The notes: generated by a model from the letters alone, not told the origin. DNA of 34,999 nt from a bacterium (GCA_024742755.1 JANSXW010000060.1:1-34999), one strand, 5' to 3'; shown: positions 8,159 through 19,107, numbered from the stretch's first letter. Made by a program: numbers and translations.

Positions 8159-8491
8159 ACGGGCTGAGAACTATATTTGAGTTATTGGACCAAAGCCCGG
8201 TTAGGCCAAGAATTTGGTAGCTTTTGCCAAAAGGTGCTCCGGCAGGTGCAAGGCCGTTCCTAAATTATAACCTCCTATTGAGGTTTCATCATTTTATTTT
8301 CCTATATTCCCTTCAAACACTCTTGTTTGCTGAATGCCCGTGGACTGGCTCTGATAGGATCAACAGCAAGGTCTGCCGAAGGCTTCAGGGGGTATGTTCT
8401 TCAGGAGGATATGCCCGGAAGTTGCCTTCCCATTGGTTTGCAAGAACATATATAGCCCGCGCGCTGTCCTAAATAACAGAAAAAGGGACGT
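8159..8491. other. 333-base gap with no supported gene
   Basis: No reading frame here has a recognisable product, and I see no strong terminator; CGGGCT...AGCCCG near 8160-8200 has a 30-base loop and no T-run. A purine-rich AAAAAGGGACG lies just before the ATG at 8492 and could act as a ribosome binding site for the CheB-CheR gene. Confidence 0.5.
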
Positions 8492-11356
8492 ATGAAAGTA
8501 ATTGGTATCGGCGCATCCGCGGGCGGACTGGAAGCCATAACAAGGCTTGTATCCAAATTGTCCGATGGAAGCGGAGCCGCTTTTGTTTTTTTACAGCATT
8601 TGTCTCCCAATACCAAGTCTATGATTGGGGAGCTCCTGGGGAAGCATACGAGTATGCCTGTCACCATGGTGTACAAGGATCAGCCGGTGAGAGCGAACCA
8701 CATTTACGTCATGGCAGAAAACAAAAATATTGTTTTCTCCAACGGGGTGCTTCTCACCAAAGACCGCCCTCCCGACTCGGAAATCAACCTGCCCATTGAT
8801 CAGTTTTTCAATTCTTTAGGAGAATCGCTCGGTAGCCATGCCGTTGGCGTGCTCCTGTCTGGCACGGGCACAGATGGGACAAGAGGGCTGCGGACCATCA
8901 AAGAGAAAGGTGGTTTTGTGCTGGTGCAGTCACCGGAGACCGCCAAATTCGATGGAATGCCAAGAGCGGCGATTGACCTGAAAATTGCGGACCGGGTCAG
9001 CCCGCCGGAGGAACTGGCGCACGATATTGAATACATCCTCACCAACCGGAATTTTGGGACAGGCGAAGTCAGTTTCCAGAGTGAGAAAAAGGAGGAGACT
9101 TATTTTGACAAAATCGTACAACTCGTTTCTAAGCGCACCCATGTAGATTTCAGTGAATACCGGGAGCCTACGCTAAGCCGGCGGCTTGAAAACCGCATGC
9201 TTCTCCGTAAATGCACGGACCTGAAGGCTTACTGGGAGGTCCTTCAGCAGGATTCAACCGAGGTGGCTGCGCTTTTTAGCAATTTTCTCATCGGGGTGAC
9301 CAATTTCTTCAGAGACCCCGAAGCCTACGATATCCTGAAAGAGAAGGTGCTGCCCGAGGTGTTCTCCAGGCCACGGGAAGAAGGTGCGCCCTACCGATTT
9401 TGGGTGCCGGCCTGCTCCACTGGCGAAGAGGCCTTTACGCTGGCTATGCTGATTGAGGATTATTTGCGGGAGCACAACAGGAAAGAAGTTAATTATAAGG
9501 TTTTTGCTTCAGATATTGACGAGCACGCCATTCAGTTTGCGCTGAAAAGCACCTATTCCCTGAACATGGTGGCTGATGTGCCGGAACAATATAAATCCAA
9601 ATACTTTATTCGTGAAGGCGATTACATGATGATCAAGCCTTCCCTGCGCAAACGGATTATGTTTGCCGTACAGAACCTGCTGGGAGACCCGCCATTCATC
9701 AATATGGACCTCATTTCCTGCCGGAACCTGCTGATTTACCTACAGCCGGAGGTTCAGCAAAAGGCGCTCTCCACTATGCATTTTGCCCTTAATCCAGGTG
9801 GGTTTTTGTTCCTCGGGCCCAGTGAGTCCCTGGGCAGCCTGAAATATGCCTTTGAAAAGCACACCCGCAGCTGGAACATCTTCACCAAACGCGCGGACAA
9901 GTCTCCACGGCTACAGTCTTCTTTTTCGCTGCAGTCCAAGCCAGCACCATCTGAAAAATCCAAGCCGCACATGAGTAACTTACAATCAGAGCTAGACCCG
10001 CCCTTTACGGATACAGACCCGTTTACCCGCTTCCTGGTCGAACGGTTCGCGCCCATTGCCTTTTTCGTAACAGAAGAACTGGACATCCTCTACCTCAATG
10101 GCGAAGCCGAGCAGATTTTGAATATGCCAAGGGCTTTGGCCCGGTTCAATTTGAGCAAAATGCTCAGCAAAGAGGATTTGCTGACCTTCAAATCCGGTGT
10201 ACAGCAGGTCATATCAGAAGGAGGGCCCATATCCTTTGAAAGCGTTTTGCTGAAAAAACGGGACAAGGAATTTACCGCGGAAGTCCGCTTTGATTTGCCC
10301 CATCTGCCAGCGCTGTATGAAGCAGGGAAAAAGGAAACAACACCCAAAGTGGTGCTCATAGAAGTTTACCTGCCTGAAGAGGAGAAAGCCGGAGAGCAGG
10401 AAGGTGAGCCGGCTCCCAAAAATCTGGCAGAGGGCAAGGTGGCCACCCTGCAAAAACAACTGAAAGCCTCCAAGCGCCGCTCCCAGGAGCTGGTCAATGA
10501 ACTGGAGGCGACCAATGAAGAGCTGCAAACCTCCAACCGGGAGCTGATGGCCTCGAATGAAGAGCTGCAGAGCACAAATGAAGAATTGCAGTCGGTCAAT
10601 GAAGAACTGTATACCGTGAACAGTGAACTCCAAATGAAAAACGAGGAGTTGACGACTGCCAACAATGATATTTCCAACCTGCTTAAGAGCACGGATATTG
10701 GCACAATCTTCCTGGACAAAGAACTGAAAATCCGGCGCTTTACCCCTGCTGTACGCCGGCAGTTCAATCTGATAGACTCCGACGTTGGCCGTTCGATAAC
10801 TAATTTTTCCACCACTTTCAAAGGGCTGGACATCGAAGAGGTGTGCCAGGAAGTCTTCAGGACCCTTTCGCCTTTCGAAAAGGAAATCGTTGACAAAGAA
10901 GACGATCACTACCTGCTCCGGGTGCTGCCGTACCGGACTGAGGAGGACTATATTGATGGCCTCGTGCTCACTTTCGTGAATATCAATGAGCTGGCCATTT
11001 CCCGCAACCAAACCCAGAAAGCTGAGCGCATTTTCAAGCAGTTTGTTAACCATTCAGACCAGCAGATTGCGATTATTGATAAAAAGGGTGAGGTCCATTT
11101 TGTTAATCAGGTACGGTTTACGGGTGAAAAGCCGGAAGAGCTGACAGGGCAATCCATTTATTCCTTCTTACCAGAAGATATTCGGGGTGAGGTGAAGAAA
11201 ATGCTGGAAAAAGTTTTTGACGGCAAGCCTTTTGAGCGGCTCCAATTCAGTTATGACTACAAGGGTGGGTCCAGGGGAGAAGCCTCGTTGATTATTGTCC
11301 CCATTGTTTTGGAGGGGTATATAAAGTATGCAGCGCTAATCGAAGATCTAGATTAG
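8492..11356 (+). CDS. CheB-CheR fusion with coiled coil and PAS domains
   Basis: 954 residues. The CheB methylesterase domain (about 1-185) has the catalytic triad S9 (GASAGG), H36 (FLQHLSP) and D128 (SGTGTDG). The CheR methyltransferase domain (about 195-470) has RFWVPACSTGEEAFTLA, ASDIDEHAIQFA and ISCRNLLIYLQPEVQ. A PAS-like segment follows (about 510-625). A striking coiled coil of repeated NEEL heptads covers about 650-730, then a PAS_10-type domain (DIGTIFLDKELKIRRFTPAV) and a last PAS domain (about 850-950). There is no receiver, HisKA or ATPase domain, so unlike many CheB-CheR hybrid kinases it must signal through methylation/demethylation or protein contacts. It ends 18 bases from the convergent PAS/sigma-54 activator. 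Confidence 0.92.
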   Translation: MKVIGIGASAGGLEAITRLVSKLSDGSGAAFVFLQHLSPNTKSMIGELLGKHTSMPVTMVYKDQPVRANHIYVMAENKNIVFSNGVLLTKDRPPDSEINLPIDQFFNSLGESLGSHAVGVLLSGTGTDGTRGLRTIKEKGGFVLVQSPETAKFDGMPRAAIDLKIADRVSPPEELAHDIEYILTNRNFGTGEVSFQSEKKEETYFDKIVQLVSKRTHVDFSEYREPTLSRRLENRMLLRKCTDLKAYWEVLQQDSTEVAALFSNFLIGVTNFFRDPEAYDILKEKVLPEVFSRPREEGAPYRFWVPACSTGEEAFTLAMLIEDYLREHNRKEVNYKVFASDIDEHAIQFALKSTYSLNMVADVPEQYKSKYFIREGDYMMIKPSLRKRIMFAVQNLLGDPPFINMDLISCRNLLIYLQPEVQQKALSTMHFALNPGGFLFLGPSESLGSLKYAFEKHTRSWNIFTKRADKSPRLQSSFSLQSKPAPSEKSKPHMSNLQSELDPPFTDTDPFTRFLVERFAPIAFFVTEELDILYLNGEAEQILNMPRALARFNLSKMLSKEDLLTFKSGVQQVISEGGPISFESVLLKKRDKEFTAEVRFDLPHLPALYEAGKKETTPKVVLIEVYLPEEEKAGEQEGEPAPKNLAEGKVATLQKQLKASKRRSQELVNELEATNEELQTSNRELMASNEELQSTNEELQSVNEELYTVNSELQMKNEELTTANNDISNLLKSTDIGTIFLDKELKIRRFTPAVRRQFNLIDSDVGRSITNFSTTFKGLDIEEVCQEVFRTLSPFEKEIVDKEDDHYLLRVLPYRTEEDYIDGLVLTFVNINELAISRNQTQKAERIFKQFVNHSDQQIAIIDKKGEVHFVNQVRFTGEKPEELTGQSIYSFLPEDIRGEVKKMLEKVFDGKPFERLQFSYDYKGGSRGEASLIIVPIVLEGYIKYAALIEDLD

Positions 11357-11374
11357 GTTTTAAAAACCCCTGAG

Positions 11375-13534
11375 CTACTCCCGCTTGATACCCAGTTTTT
11401 TCATTTTCGAAAACAGGGTCTGCCCTTTCATCCCTAATAATTTAGCCGCGCCCTGAGGGCCGGTTACCCTCCAGTGGGTTTTTTCCAGCGCATCAATGAT
11501 GTGCTGACGTTGCACTTCCTCCAGAGTTGGAAAGTCTTCTTCGCCCTCTGAATGGATTGCGGATTGTTTGGAACCCACCGGGCGCCAGTAAGATAGGTCA
11601 AGAGTCTTGTTGTTGGTAAGGACTACGGCCTGCTCCACAATATTCATGAGTTCCCGGATGTTACCGGGGAAATCGTATTGCTTGAGGCGCTTAAGGTCTT
11701 TGGCACGGATATTATCGATGGTTTTTCCATTTTTTCGGGCAAACTGTTTCATGAAATGCCGGACCAGCAACGGGATGTCTTCCCGGCGTTCCCGCAGGGG
11801 AGGGTTCTGCAAAGGAAATACACTCAGGCGGAAATACAAATCTTCCCGAAACTGTTTCTCGGAGACCATCTTCCTCAAGTCCCGGTTAGTGGCTGCAATA
11901 ATCCGGACGTCCACCTTTATGGTTTCCACCCCGCCTACCCGTTCGAATTCCCCCTCCTGCAGGATACGAAGAAGCTGTGACTGTATCTTCAAAGAGATTT
12001 CTCCGATTTCATCCAGGAAAATGGTGCCTTTGTCAGCGAGTTCGAACCGGCCGGTTTTTGTAGCCGTTGCCCCGGTAAAAGCACCCTTCTCGTGCCCGAA
12101 AAGCTCAGAAAGGATCAGTTCTTCGGACAGTGCAGCGCAGTTGACCCGCACCAGAGAGCGCTTGCTCCGCTTGCTGAGGCTGTGGATGGCCCGGGCCAGT
12201 AGCTCCTTGCCCGTCCCGGTTTCTCCTTCAATCAGCACTGTTGCTTCGGCCGGAGCGACCTGTTCCACCTGTTGCAACACTTTTTGGTAGTTCTCGCTCC
12301 GGGTAAGGATGTTCTCGAATTTGTTGCCTTCGGAGATTTCCTCCTTCAGGTAAATATTCTCTTCCTTCAGTTGGTCAGAAAGGGTTTGTACTTCGAGTAA
12401 AGCTTTTCGCAGCTCTGCTTCCTGCTGCCGGCGTTCTGTGATGTCTTGAGCGCTGAGGCTGATAAGCTTAGTGCCATTAATGTCTAAAAAATCGAGGTGG
12501 AACTCTGCTGGGAAAACCCGGTCATTCCTGGTTTTTAATGTGCTTTCCATTTTCATGGTCTCCCCGGCGGAGGCTTCAGCCCATATGTCATGCCACTGAT
12601 CGCTGGAGTTTTCTGCATCAATGTCTGTAATGGCCAACTGTCCGGTCATCTCAGAAGCTTCGTATCCGAGCCGGCTGGCCATAGCCCGGTTGACGTACCG
12701 CAGGGTACAATCAGGGTTGATCCAGCATACCATGGCCTCGGAGCGTTCCAAAACAGCTCCTGCCAGATTTTTTTCCTCAGAGGAATGCTGCACTACCGAA
12801 ATACTGCCCTGCAGCTTTCCAACTATGTTGTCTTCTTCCACCGGGTAGCCATAAATGTTGATGCCACGTGCTGGCTTTTGTGTTTTGTCGAGCAACTGCA
12901 GCTGTAGCTCAAAAGCAGACCGGTTCTTCTGAGCAGATTTGACCTTCTGAATCAGCGTGGCAAGTTGTTTTGAGGGGAGCCGGTCTTTAAGTACAGATAC
13001 AATATTCAACTGACGGGGAGGGGGCAGTTGGCCAGGTTCCAGCTGTAGTATATCCAGAAAATTATCGGTCATCTGAAAGTCCCCGTTAATAATATTCCAT
13101 TCCCAAATGGCAACTTCATAGTACCTGAGGTGCCGGTAGGTCGGAGTTCTCAGGCTTTGGACAGAGCCCGCTGGCGGTATGAAACAGCAAAGCAGCGGGG
13201 GAGATGCATTTTTGAAGAGCGTGCCCTGTACGCGGAAAAACTGAGTCTCGCCAGACTTAAGCCGCCATTCAACGAGCCAGGATTTGCTTTTTTTTGTGTC
13301 TGCAGATTCCCAGCGTTGAAGGTAGCGGACCATGTTCAGTTCTTCCTCCAGGTCAAAGATCTGCAGTTGGGTGAGTACTTCAGATGGATACCCCAGCATT
13401 TTGCCTGCTGCAGGGTTAGCATACCGAACATGCCCCTGTTTATCAAACAGCAAGACAGCATCATTGCCCCTGGCCATGATAAGCTGGAACAATGCAGTAA
13501 AATCCACAGCATCTAAAGCTGGTTTTTCCTTCAT
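11375..13534 (-). CDS. PAS-containing sigma-54-dependent transcriptional activator
   Basis: 719 residues. Three PAS-like sensor domains cover about 10-115, 135-255 and 258-370; the first and third read most typically ([40 protein letters not shown]). A coiled-coil linker follows (370-400). The AAA+ domain (about 410-640) has Walker [16 protein letters not shown], an intact sigma-54 loop in HEKGAFTGA, Walker [12 protein letters not shown] and the arginine-rich [14 protein letters not shown]...[10 protein letters not shown]. The C-terminal Fis-type HTH is [20 protein letters not shown]. It is FhlA-like and has no receiver domain, so it is probably switched by ligand or redox sensing in the PAS domains. 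Start ATG at 13534. Targets are unknown. Confidence 0.93.
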   Translation of the reverse strand: MKEKPALDAVDFTALFQLIMARGNDAVLLFDKQGHVRYANPAAGKMLGYPSEVLTQLQIFDLEEELNMVRYLQRWESADTKKSKSWLVEWRLKSGETQFFRVQGTLFKNASPPLLCCFIPPAGSVQSLRTPTYRHLRYYEVAIWEWNIINGDFQMTDNFLDILQLEPGQLPPPRQLNIVSVLKDRLPSKQLATLIQKVKSAQKNRSAFELQLQLLDKTQKPARGINIYGYPVEEDNIVGKLQGSISVVQHSSEEKNLAGAVLERSEAMVCWINPDCTLRYVNRAMASRLGYEASEMTGQLAITDIDAENSSDQWHDIWAEASAGETMKMESTLKTRNDRVFPAEFHLDFLDINGTKLISLSAQDITERRQQEAELRKALLEVQTLSDQLKEENIYLKEEISEGNKFENILTRSENYQKVLQQVEQVAPAEATVLIEGETGTGKELLARAIHSLSKRSKRSLVRVNCAALSEELILSELFGHEKGAFTGATATKTGRFELADKGTIFLDEIGEISLKIQSQLLRILQEGEFERVGGVETIKVDVRIIAATNRDLRKMVSEKQFREDLYFRLSVFPLQNPPLRERREDIPLLVRHFMKQFARKNGKTIDNIRAKDLKRLKQYDFPGNIRELMNIVEQAVVLTNNKTLDLSYWRPVGSKQSAIHSEGEEDFPTLEEVQRQHIIDALEKTHWRVTGPQGAAKLLGMKGQTLFSKMKKLGIKRE

Positions 13535-13894
13535 GTTGGCAAACCTGGAAAGTTAGGTGTATTTAATATTCTTTCATGTGTTACCATCCGGAAGCCATGT
13601 GGGCGTAAGGATTGGGGCTTGTTCGATTTACAACTTTTCATCTTCCTTTGCGCCTCTTCAGTACTGTTGTAAACCCGTTCTAAATATAATCAAATCCCTT
13701 CCAAATGCAAACCCGCTTCTCGTTTTATTAAATAAAACAAAAGTTGTTTTATTTGGTGACTTGCTTGACAGGGTTTTGGTTTTAAGTTGTTGATAATCAG
13801 TGTTATTGTTTTTGGTTCGATCTTTGCCCAGTAGATTATAAAAACAAACACTAAGATAGCGGTATGATCCGCAAACCATAAAACGACATGCCTA
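13535..13894. other. 360-base divergent intergenic region
   Basis: AT-rich spacer between the sigma-54 activator (minus) and the sigma-like gene (plus). I find no convincing gene. GATCTTTG near 13820-13828 is one base off the Bacteroidota -7 consensus on the plus strand, but it is about 70 bases before the next ATG and has no clear -33 partner. No good sigma-54 promoter (TGGCAC-N5-TTGC) is visible. Confidence 0.45.
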
Positions 13895-14383
13895 ATGGAT
13901 GAGCGAAGCATGATGAATTTGCTGAAAAAACAGGAAAAAAGAGCGCTCGAATGGCTATACGAAGCGTACAGTCCAATCGTTTATGGCACTGTGCGGCGAA
14001 TCGGGAAGACCGATGAGGTGATAGAAGAGTTGCTGGTAAAGACTTATGTCAATGCCTGGGCTCAGGCTCAAACTATTGATATTGCGAAAGACCGCGCCCT
14101 TCCCTGGATATTCAATGTGCTCATTGATACGATTGTGGAGTATGTGGAGTCCGCTAATCCGGAGCAAAAGGCTTCTGAAATCAGCGCCCTTAAGCTTGAT
14201 CTGGAATCGGATGCTGCCAATTATCAGGATCACTTGTCCCGTCTTGAGCGAGCCATGGAAAAGTACTTTATTGTGCATCAGGTTCCTGTCACAGAAGTGG
14301 TGCCGGATGATACCAAGCTTCAGCAGTCTGTCATGGCATTGCGGGCCCGGATGAAGATTAATCAGGTTCTAATGCCCCGGTAA
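13895..14383 (+). CDS. Sigma-70 region 2-like protein lacking region 4
   Basis: 162 residues. The N-terminal 85 residues have the layout of an ECF sigma region 2: ALEWLYEAYSPIVYGTVRRI, then EELLVKTYVNAWAQAQTIDI, then ALPWIFNVLIDTIVEYV, parallel to the usual alr-DxEDllQdtFlkiW and LxtIarN motifs. Key positions have drifted: the acidic/Gln core EDxxQ is EELLV. After residue 90 there is no region 4 helix-turn-helix (no LPxxxRxvfxLxxxxgxsxxEIA-type stretch); the tail is short and low in motifs. Start ATG at 13895; ATGs at codons 6 and 7 are alternatives. It may be a diverged sigma factor, an anti-sigma-like binding protein or a remnant. Confidence is for the region 2 likeness. Confidence 0.6.
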   Translation: MDERSMMNLLKKQEKRALEWLYEAYSPIVYGTVRRIGKTDEVIEELLVKTYVNAWAQAQTIDIAKDRALPWIFNVLIDTIVEYVESANPEQKASEISALKLDLESDAANYQDHLSRLERAMEKYFIVHQVPVTEVVPDDTKLQQSVMALRARMKINQVLMPR

Positions 14384-14494
14384 AAGATGTGTTATGTTTC
14401 GAATAGCGGGCATTCAGTTACTATGAATAACCCATATTGATGAGTCTTCCGCGATTGTGCACAGGAAGGCTCCTTTTTTGAATCTGCAGGGTGG

Positions 14495-14530
14495 GAAAAA
14501 AGAAAGGGAGCACATTTGCATGTACTCCCT
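14495..14530 (-). terminator. Intrinsic terminator of the tRNA-Val gene
   Basis: On the minus strand AGGGAG (14530-14525) pairs with CTCCCT (14510-14505), with an inner ACAT/ATGT stem and a GCAA loop, followed by a T-rich run (14504-14495). It begins 6 bases after the tRNA. Confidence 0.85.
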
Positions 14531-14535
14531 GTTTG

Positions 14536-14610
14536 TGGGCGGTGAGAGACTCGAACTCCCGACCCCCTCGGTGTAAACGAGGTGCTCTGAACCAACTGAG
14601 CTAACCGCCC
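14536..14610 (-). tRNA. tRNA-Val (anticodon UAC)
   Basis: On the minus strand the cloverleaf is complete: acceptor GGGCGGT (14610-14604) pairs with ACCGCCC (14543-14537) plus a discriminator A at 14536. The D arm is GCTC...GAGC, the anticodon arm CCTCG-TTTACAC-CGAGG gives anticodon UAC, and the T arm contains TTCGAGT. CCA is not encoded. An intrinsic terminator follows directly. Confidence 0.96.
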
Positions 14611-14798
14611 TTTTTTTGCTTTCGAAGCGCTTGTGCCTCGCTGTGCGTCAATTGCGAGTGCAAATATAGAGGCGAAAAAGGTACGGCGCAAGCTTTTTCA
14701 AGAAAAAAAATCAAGAAAAATAATCGGTAGTCGGTAAACGTTTCTCTTTCTTACCCGGAAAACGCTTATTTTCAGGGCTTTGAAAACCAGCTACTGCC

Positions 14799-17396
14799 AT
14801 GAAAAAATTTTTGAAACGCTTGTTGATTATCCTGTCCGTTACTTTTCTGATCCTCATCGGAGCTGTTGCGGTGATTGCGAACCTGTTCGAAGACCGCATC
14901 GGTCGGGCGCTTACCAAAACCATCAACAACCAACTGACCGCTGAGCTTACCGTTCAGGGCTTTGACATTACCCTGTTCCGCAGCTTCCCCAACCTTTCTG
15001 CCAATCTAAAAGGTGTACGTTTAAAGGATAACGCGGGGGCGCCACTGCTGGAAGCGGAGACGATTGGCTTCCGGTTTGGGCTCCTCAGCCTGTTCAAATC
15101 CAGCCTGGAGATCGGCTCGGTGGTGGTCGAGAACGGGCAACTGCGTATTCTGACCGATAAGCAGGGGAGGGGGAATTACGATATTCTCAAACCCGGAGAA
15201 GAAGAAGGCAGTAGCTCAGAAGCTACTAATATCGACCTGACCTCGGCTGAACTGAGGCAAGTTGCAATATCCTACACCGACCTAAGCCAGGATCAGCAGA
15301 TAGAAGGAGTCGTTCAATCTGCTTTGTTTTCCGGAGCTTTTTCCAATACCGCTTTTGAACTGGAAAGCGAGGCGCAAATTCAATTTGAATTTATAGACCT
15401 TGATGGTATCCGGTACCTCCCCGGTAGGGCCGTTTCCTATGATGTCGAGCTGGGCGTAGACCTTCAGGCCGGCACCTACACCCTTCAGCGGGGGGCGCTA
15501 CAGGTAGAAGGCAATGCCTTTGAAGTGGATGGTACAGTAGAAAACTGGGAAACAGGGACTTATTTCGACCTCTACGCTACGGCAGAGGATGGCAATCTGG
15601 CCGGCGTCCTGGCCTTGTTGCCCGCCACCTACGCTGGTCAGCTGGAAGGCTTCAGCAGCAAGGGGAGGTTTGCCTTTGATGCTATAGTGAAAGGGCAGTA
15701 CAACAAGCAACAGCAGCCTGAAGTGCGGGTGGAGTTTAGTCTCGAAGATGGCCGGTTGAGCAGTGACCTGCTGGAGCAGCCTTTGAAAGATGTGAGCTTG
15801 CAAGCAGTGTTTACCAACGGGAAGTACCGAAATGCAAAATCCTCGGTTTTCCGCCTTGATCAGTTTAAAGGGTATTTCAACCGGGAGCTGATCGAAATGA
15901 CAGCGGAGGTCAGCAATTTTGAAGAACCTGATATCCGGTTTTTCCTGAATGGGGTACTGCCGCTTGAGTCAGCCTATGGCCTGCTGGGCAAACCGGCCAT
16001 CACCGGGGGCTCGGGAGAAGTTGAATTCCAGGACGTCCGCATCGAAGGGCGGTATAAAGATATGATCAATCCCAGCCGTATCGCCCGCGTGTCAGCTGAG
16101 GGCATGCTGGAATTTGATGATGCCGGGCTTGTCATCGGAGCAGAGGCGCTGTTGCTGGACCGGGGGCAGCTTGAGTTGGAGGGCAACCGGCTGAGCATCA
16201 AAGGGCTGCGCCTGGAGGGCGCCGGAAGTGACCTCACCTTCGAGGGTACGGCCTTCAATCTGCTCCCGGTGCTTTTTGCAGATTCGCTAAATTCCAGCCG
16301 GGCACAACTGGAGTTTGATGCGCGTTTGTCGGGCCGCAGCCTCGACCTTGACCGCCTGATGGGAGCCCTCACGTTTTCGGCAGAGGCGGAAGCAGAAGCC
16401 CCGGCCCCAGCCTCCCAAGAGGACACAACAACGGAAGAGCAGGAGCCACAGGCGCTGTTCCTGGGTTTCCTGAATGGCACCTTTGATGCCAATATCGAGG
16501 CCCTGAATTACCAGAAAATAGAAGGGGAGGACTTTCAGGGGCAGCTGGCTTTCCGCGCCAGCACCATGAATGTACTGGGCGAGATCAAAGCCTTTGGCGG
16601 GCAGGTAAGCCTGGATGGAGCGGTCAACTTTGAGGCCGCCCCGGTCCTGGAGGCGCGTCTGGTCTGCCAAAATCTGGAAGTCGGCACCTTATTTGAGCAG
16701 GCGGATAATTTTGGGCAGGAAGTGCTCACCCACCGCCACCTAAAGGGGCAGCTGGACACCAAAGTCGCCATTTACGCCTATTGGGATGAAAAGGGAGCCT
16801 TTCTGACGGACCGGCTGCGGGTTTTGGCTGGCATTGGCATTTCCGATGGCACCTTGCAGGGCTTTGAAATGCTGCAGGATTTTTCCGACTTCGTCCACAT
16901 CCGGGACCTTCGGGAAATCAATTTTGTGGACATGCAGAACTTCCTGGAGATCAGAAACCGGCGGCTTTACCTGCCCGTGATGTTCATCCGGAGCAATGCC
17001 CTCAACCTCACCGTCAGCGGCGAACACTCCTTCGATAACGAGATTGCCTACTACCTCAAAGTGAATGCAGGGCAGGTGCTGTCCGACCGCTTCCGAAAGC
17101 ACGACCCGAGCCTGAAGCCCAAGCCCGCCCGGCAGTCGGGCTTTTTCAATCTCTACTATGCCATGCTCGGGACGCTGGATGACTACAACATCACGGCTGC
17201 CCGGCAGCGCGTCAAAGAAGACTTCGAGCGGAGTGAATTTCGAAAAAGGGAGATTCAGCGCGCGCTGGAGCAGGAGTTTGGCATCGTTGAACTGATCGAA
17301 GAGCCGGAAAACTGGAAAGACATCCCGGAATTTGACCACGATACCTATGATCCGCAGGAAGAAGAATACCTCGATTTTGAGGTGGGCGGGCGGTAA
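14799..17396 (+). CDS. AsmA-like C-terminal region-containing protein
   Basis: 865 residues. One N-terminal membrane helix (about 8-30: [19 protein letters not shown]), then a very long periplasmic beta-rich body. AsmA features: [21 protein letters not shown] after the helix, [19 protein letters not shown], and the AsmA_2 C-terminal block with [19 protein letters not shown] and [15 protein letters not shown]. Family members form lipid-conducting grooves or affect outer-membrane assembly in other bacteria; that role here is inference. A low-complexity acidic segment (about 528-548, [11 protein letters not shown]) interrupts the repeat body. It is followed 16 bases later by queG. Confidence 0.9.
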   Translation: MKKFLKRLLIILSVTFLILIGAVAVIANLFEDRIGRALTKTINNQLTAELTVQGFDITLFRSFPNLSANLKGVRLKDNAGAPLLEAETIGFRFGLLSLFKSSLEIGSVVVENGQLRILTDKQGRGNYDILKPGEEEGSSSEATNIDLTSAELRQVAISYTDLSQDQQIEGVVQSALFSGAFSNTAFELESEAQIQFEFIDLDGIRYLPGRAVSYDVELGVDLQAGTYTLQRGALQVEGNAFEVDGTVENWETGTYFDLYATAEDGNLAGVLALLPATYAGQLEGFSSKGRFAFDAIVKGQYNKQQQPEVRVEFSLEDGRLSSDLLEQPLKDVSLQAVFTNGKYRNAKSSVFRLDQFKGYFNRELIEMTAEVSNFEEPDIRFFLNGVLPLESAYGLLGKPAITGGSGEVEFQDVRIEGRYKDMINPSRIARVSAEGMLEFDDAGLVIGAEALLLDRGQLELEGNRLSIKGLRLEGAGSDLTFEGTAFNLLPVLFADSLNSSRAQLEFDARLSGRSLDLDRLMGALTFSAEAEAEAPAPASQEDTTTEEQEPQALFLGFLNGTFDANIEALNYQKIEGEDFQGQLAFRASTMNVLGEIKAFGGQVSLDGAVNFEAAPVLEARLVCQNLEVGTLFEQADNFGQEVLTHRHLKGQLDTKVAIYAYWDEKGAFLTDRLRVLAGIGISDGTLQGFEMLQDFSDFVHIRDLREINFVDMQNFLEIRNRRLYLPVMFIRSNALNLTVSGEHSFDNEIAYYLKVNAGQVLSDRFRKHDPSLKPKPARQSGFFNLYYAMLGTLDDYNITAARQRVKEDFERSEFRKREIQRALEQEFGIVELIEEPENWKDIPEFDHDTYDPQEEEYLDFEVGGR

Positions 17397-17412
17397 ATTA
17401 CCTTTGCCCCAA

Positions 17413-18369
17413 ATGAGCAATAAAACCTTGCATACTCAGATGATCCGTGAAGAGGCACAGCGCCTGGGTTTTGCCTTTGTCGGCTTTGCCAAAGCCACCC
17501 GCCTCGACGAGGAAGCTCGCCGGCTGGAGGAGTGGCTGAATAAGGGCATGCACGGTGAAATGGGCTATCTGGAAAACCATTTTGAAAAGCGGGTGGACCC
17601 CCGGAAGCTCGTGCCGGGTGCCAAAACGGTGGTCACTCTAATGTACAACCACTACACTGAGCGCCGCCCTACGGACCCTGATGCCCCGAAGATTTCCAAG
17701 TACGCTTACGGCAAAGACTATCACTTCGTCCTCAAGCACAAGCTCAAAGACCTGATGAAGTACATTCAGGCCGAAATTGGCGAGGTCAACGGCCGGGTTT
17801 TTGTTGACTCCGCCCCCGTATTGGAGCGCGACTGGGCTAAGCGTGCTGGCATAGGCTGGGTGGGCAAAAACACCCTGCTGATCCACCCCAGGGCTGGCTC
17901 CTACTTCTTTCTGGCGGAACTGATTATTGATTTGGACCTGGTTTATGACCATCCCATAAAGGATTATTGCGGCACCTGTACCCGCTGCATCGACGCCTGC
18001 CCTACCGATGCCATCAGCCCCGGGGGCTATGTGGTGGACGGCAGCAAGTGCATTTCCTACTTCACCATCGAACTAAAGGGTGCCATACCAGAAGCTTACC
18101 GGGGCCACTTTGAGAACTGGATGTTCGGTTGCGACATCTGTCAGGACGTCTGTCCCTGGAACCGCTTCAGCAAGCCCCATCAGGAACCCGAATTCGAGCC
18201 CCATCCTGATTTGCTGGACCTTTCCGCCCGTGATTGGGAAGAGCTGACAGAGGAGGTTTTCCGTGAGCTTTTTCGCAAATCAGCGGTCAAGCGGACAAAG
18301 TACGAAGGGCTCAAGCGCAACATCAATTTTTTGAAGCCCCTATCTGAAAATGCGGACCATGAGGCATAA
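17413..18369 (+). CDS. queG: Epoxyqueuosine reductase QueG
   Basis: Catalyses the last step of queuosine tRNA modification, reducing epoxyqueuosine to queuosine with cobalamin and two 4Fe-4S clusters. The ATG at 17413 ([20 protein letters not shown]) is chosen; the frame upstream overlaps the AsmA gene and lacks homology. 318 residues, normal for the family. Seen: [20 protein letters not shown] with the conserved catalytic-site region, then ferredoxin cluster cysteines in [13 protein letters not shown] and a second set in [13 protein letters not shown]. The C-terminal [20 protein letters not shown] is also typical. It overlaps the following gene by 20 bases, suggesting co-transcription. Confidence 0.96.
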   Translation: MSNKTLHTQMIREEAQRLGFAFVGFAKATRLDEEARRLEEWLNKGMHGEMGYLENHFEKRVDPRKLVPGAKTVVTLMYNHYTERRPTDPDAPKISKYAYGKDYHFVLKHKLKDLMKYIQAEIGEVNGRVFVDSAPVLERDWAKRAGIGWVGKNTLLIHPRAGSYFFLAELIIDLDLVYDHPIKDYCGTCTRCIDACPTDAISPGGYVVDGSKCISYFTIELKGAIPEAYRGHFENWMFGCDICQDVCPWNRFSKPHQEPEFEPHPDLLDLSARDWEELTEEVFRELFRKSAVKRTKYEGLKRNINFLKPLSENADHEA

Positions 18370-18961
18370 GGAGTTCGTCTGTATATTTTTGCTGCTATGG
18401 AGTTGCAGCCCGGTGTCGGAAACGCCCGAAGCGCAAGGCCCGGCCCGGCAACAGCTTCCACCTCCTGCGGTGGCCCATCCGTTGGGAACCGAAACCGTCC
18501 CGCCAAAGCCACACCACGGCTGGATCGCCTGCGGCGGGCGCTGGACGGCAGGGGAGGGGGCGGATATTGGAGCTGGTTTTGCGGATCAACTGGGGGCTGG
18601 CGTGGTCAATGCGGGCATTACCGGTGAGCCGCTTCCGGGGCTGCTGCAACGCCTTCCGCAGCTTTTGGGCCGTCAGCCCGATGGTTTGATTTTGGAAATC
18701 GGACAGGAGGATGAAGCGCTGAATGCTCCCCCCAAAGCATTCCAAAAGCACCTGAATGCGTTGGGCCAACAGCTCAGCGAATACCCTGGGCTCCAACTGC
18801 TCATCGTGGTTTCTGCCCGGGAAGCCGCTTACCGGGAACCTATCGTGGCGTTTGCCAAAAAGCAAGGCGCACAATTGCTCTCCGGCGATTCGCTTGCCTA
18901 CCCGCCCACTGCCGCTCAGCATGATGCCCTGGCTGAGCGCGTCCGTCAAATGTTGTATTAG
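18350..18961 (+). CDS. SGNH/GDSL-like lipoprotein with lost catalytic residues
   Basis: 203 residues. The N-terminus looks like a lipoprotein signal (CIFLLLWSC), though Trp at -2 is unusual. The body parallels TesA-type arylesterases: [18 protein letters not shown] stands where ALGDSLTAGYG is expected, [20 protein letters not shown] matches VINAGVSGDTSxGxLxRLP, and [15 protein letters not shown] matches PDxVILELGGNDGL. The catalytic Ser of GDSL reads Arg, the Asn of GND reads Glu, and the DGxHP Asp-His dyad near [17 protein letters not shown] is missing. It therefore seems to be an enzymatically inactive relative, perhaps a binding protein. ATG 18350 overlaps queG by 20 bases; ATG 18359 is possible. 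Confidence 0.65.
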   Translation: MRTMRHKEFVCIFLLLWSCSPVSETPEAQGPARQQLPPPAVAHPLGTETVPPKPHHGWIACGGRWTAGEGADIGAGFADQLGAGVVNAGITGEPLPGLLQRLPQLLGRQPDGLILEIGQEDEALNAPPKAFQKHLNALGQQLSEYPGLQLLIVVSAREAAYREPIVAFAKKQGAQLLSGDSLAYPPTAAQHDALAERVRQMLY

Positions 18962-19107
18962 GACAGGCTTTTCTACGGTTTTGTAAAAGAATTGGCATTT
19001 TGCTCAGTTCTAAGCTTGCTACGTTAATTGATTGTGAACTTCTGCAAGGTGTACTCGTTGAAGAACCCGAAATGATGATAATTCTCCAATCAATTAAAAA
19101 AGCAAAC

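Noticed and set aside
13740-13830. A sigma-54 promoter between the activator and the sigma-like gene
   Set aside because: No TGGCAC-N5-TTGC match; the nearest GACTTGCTTGAC lacks the GG element.
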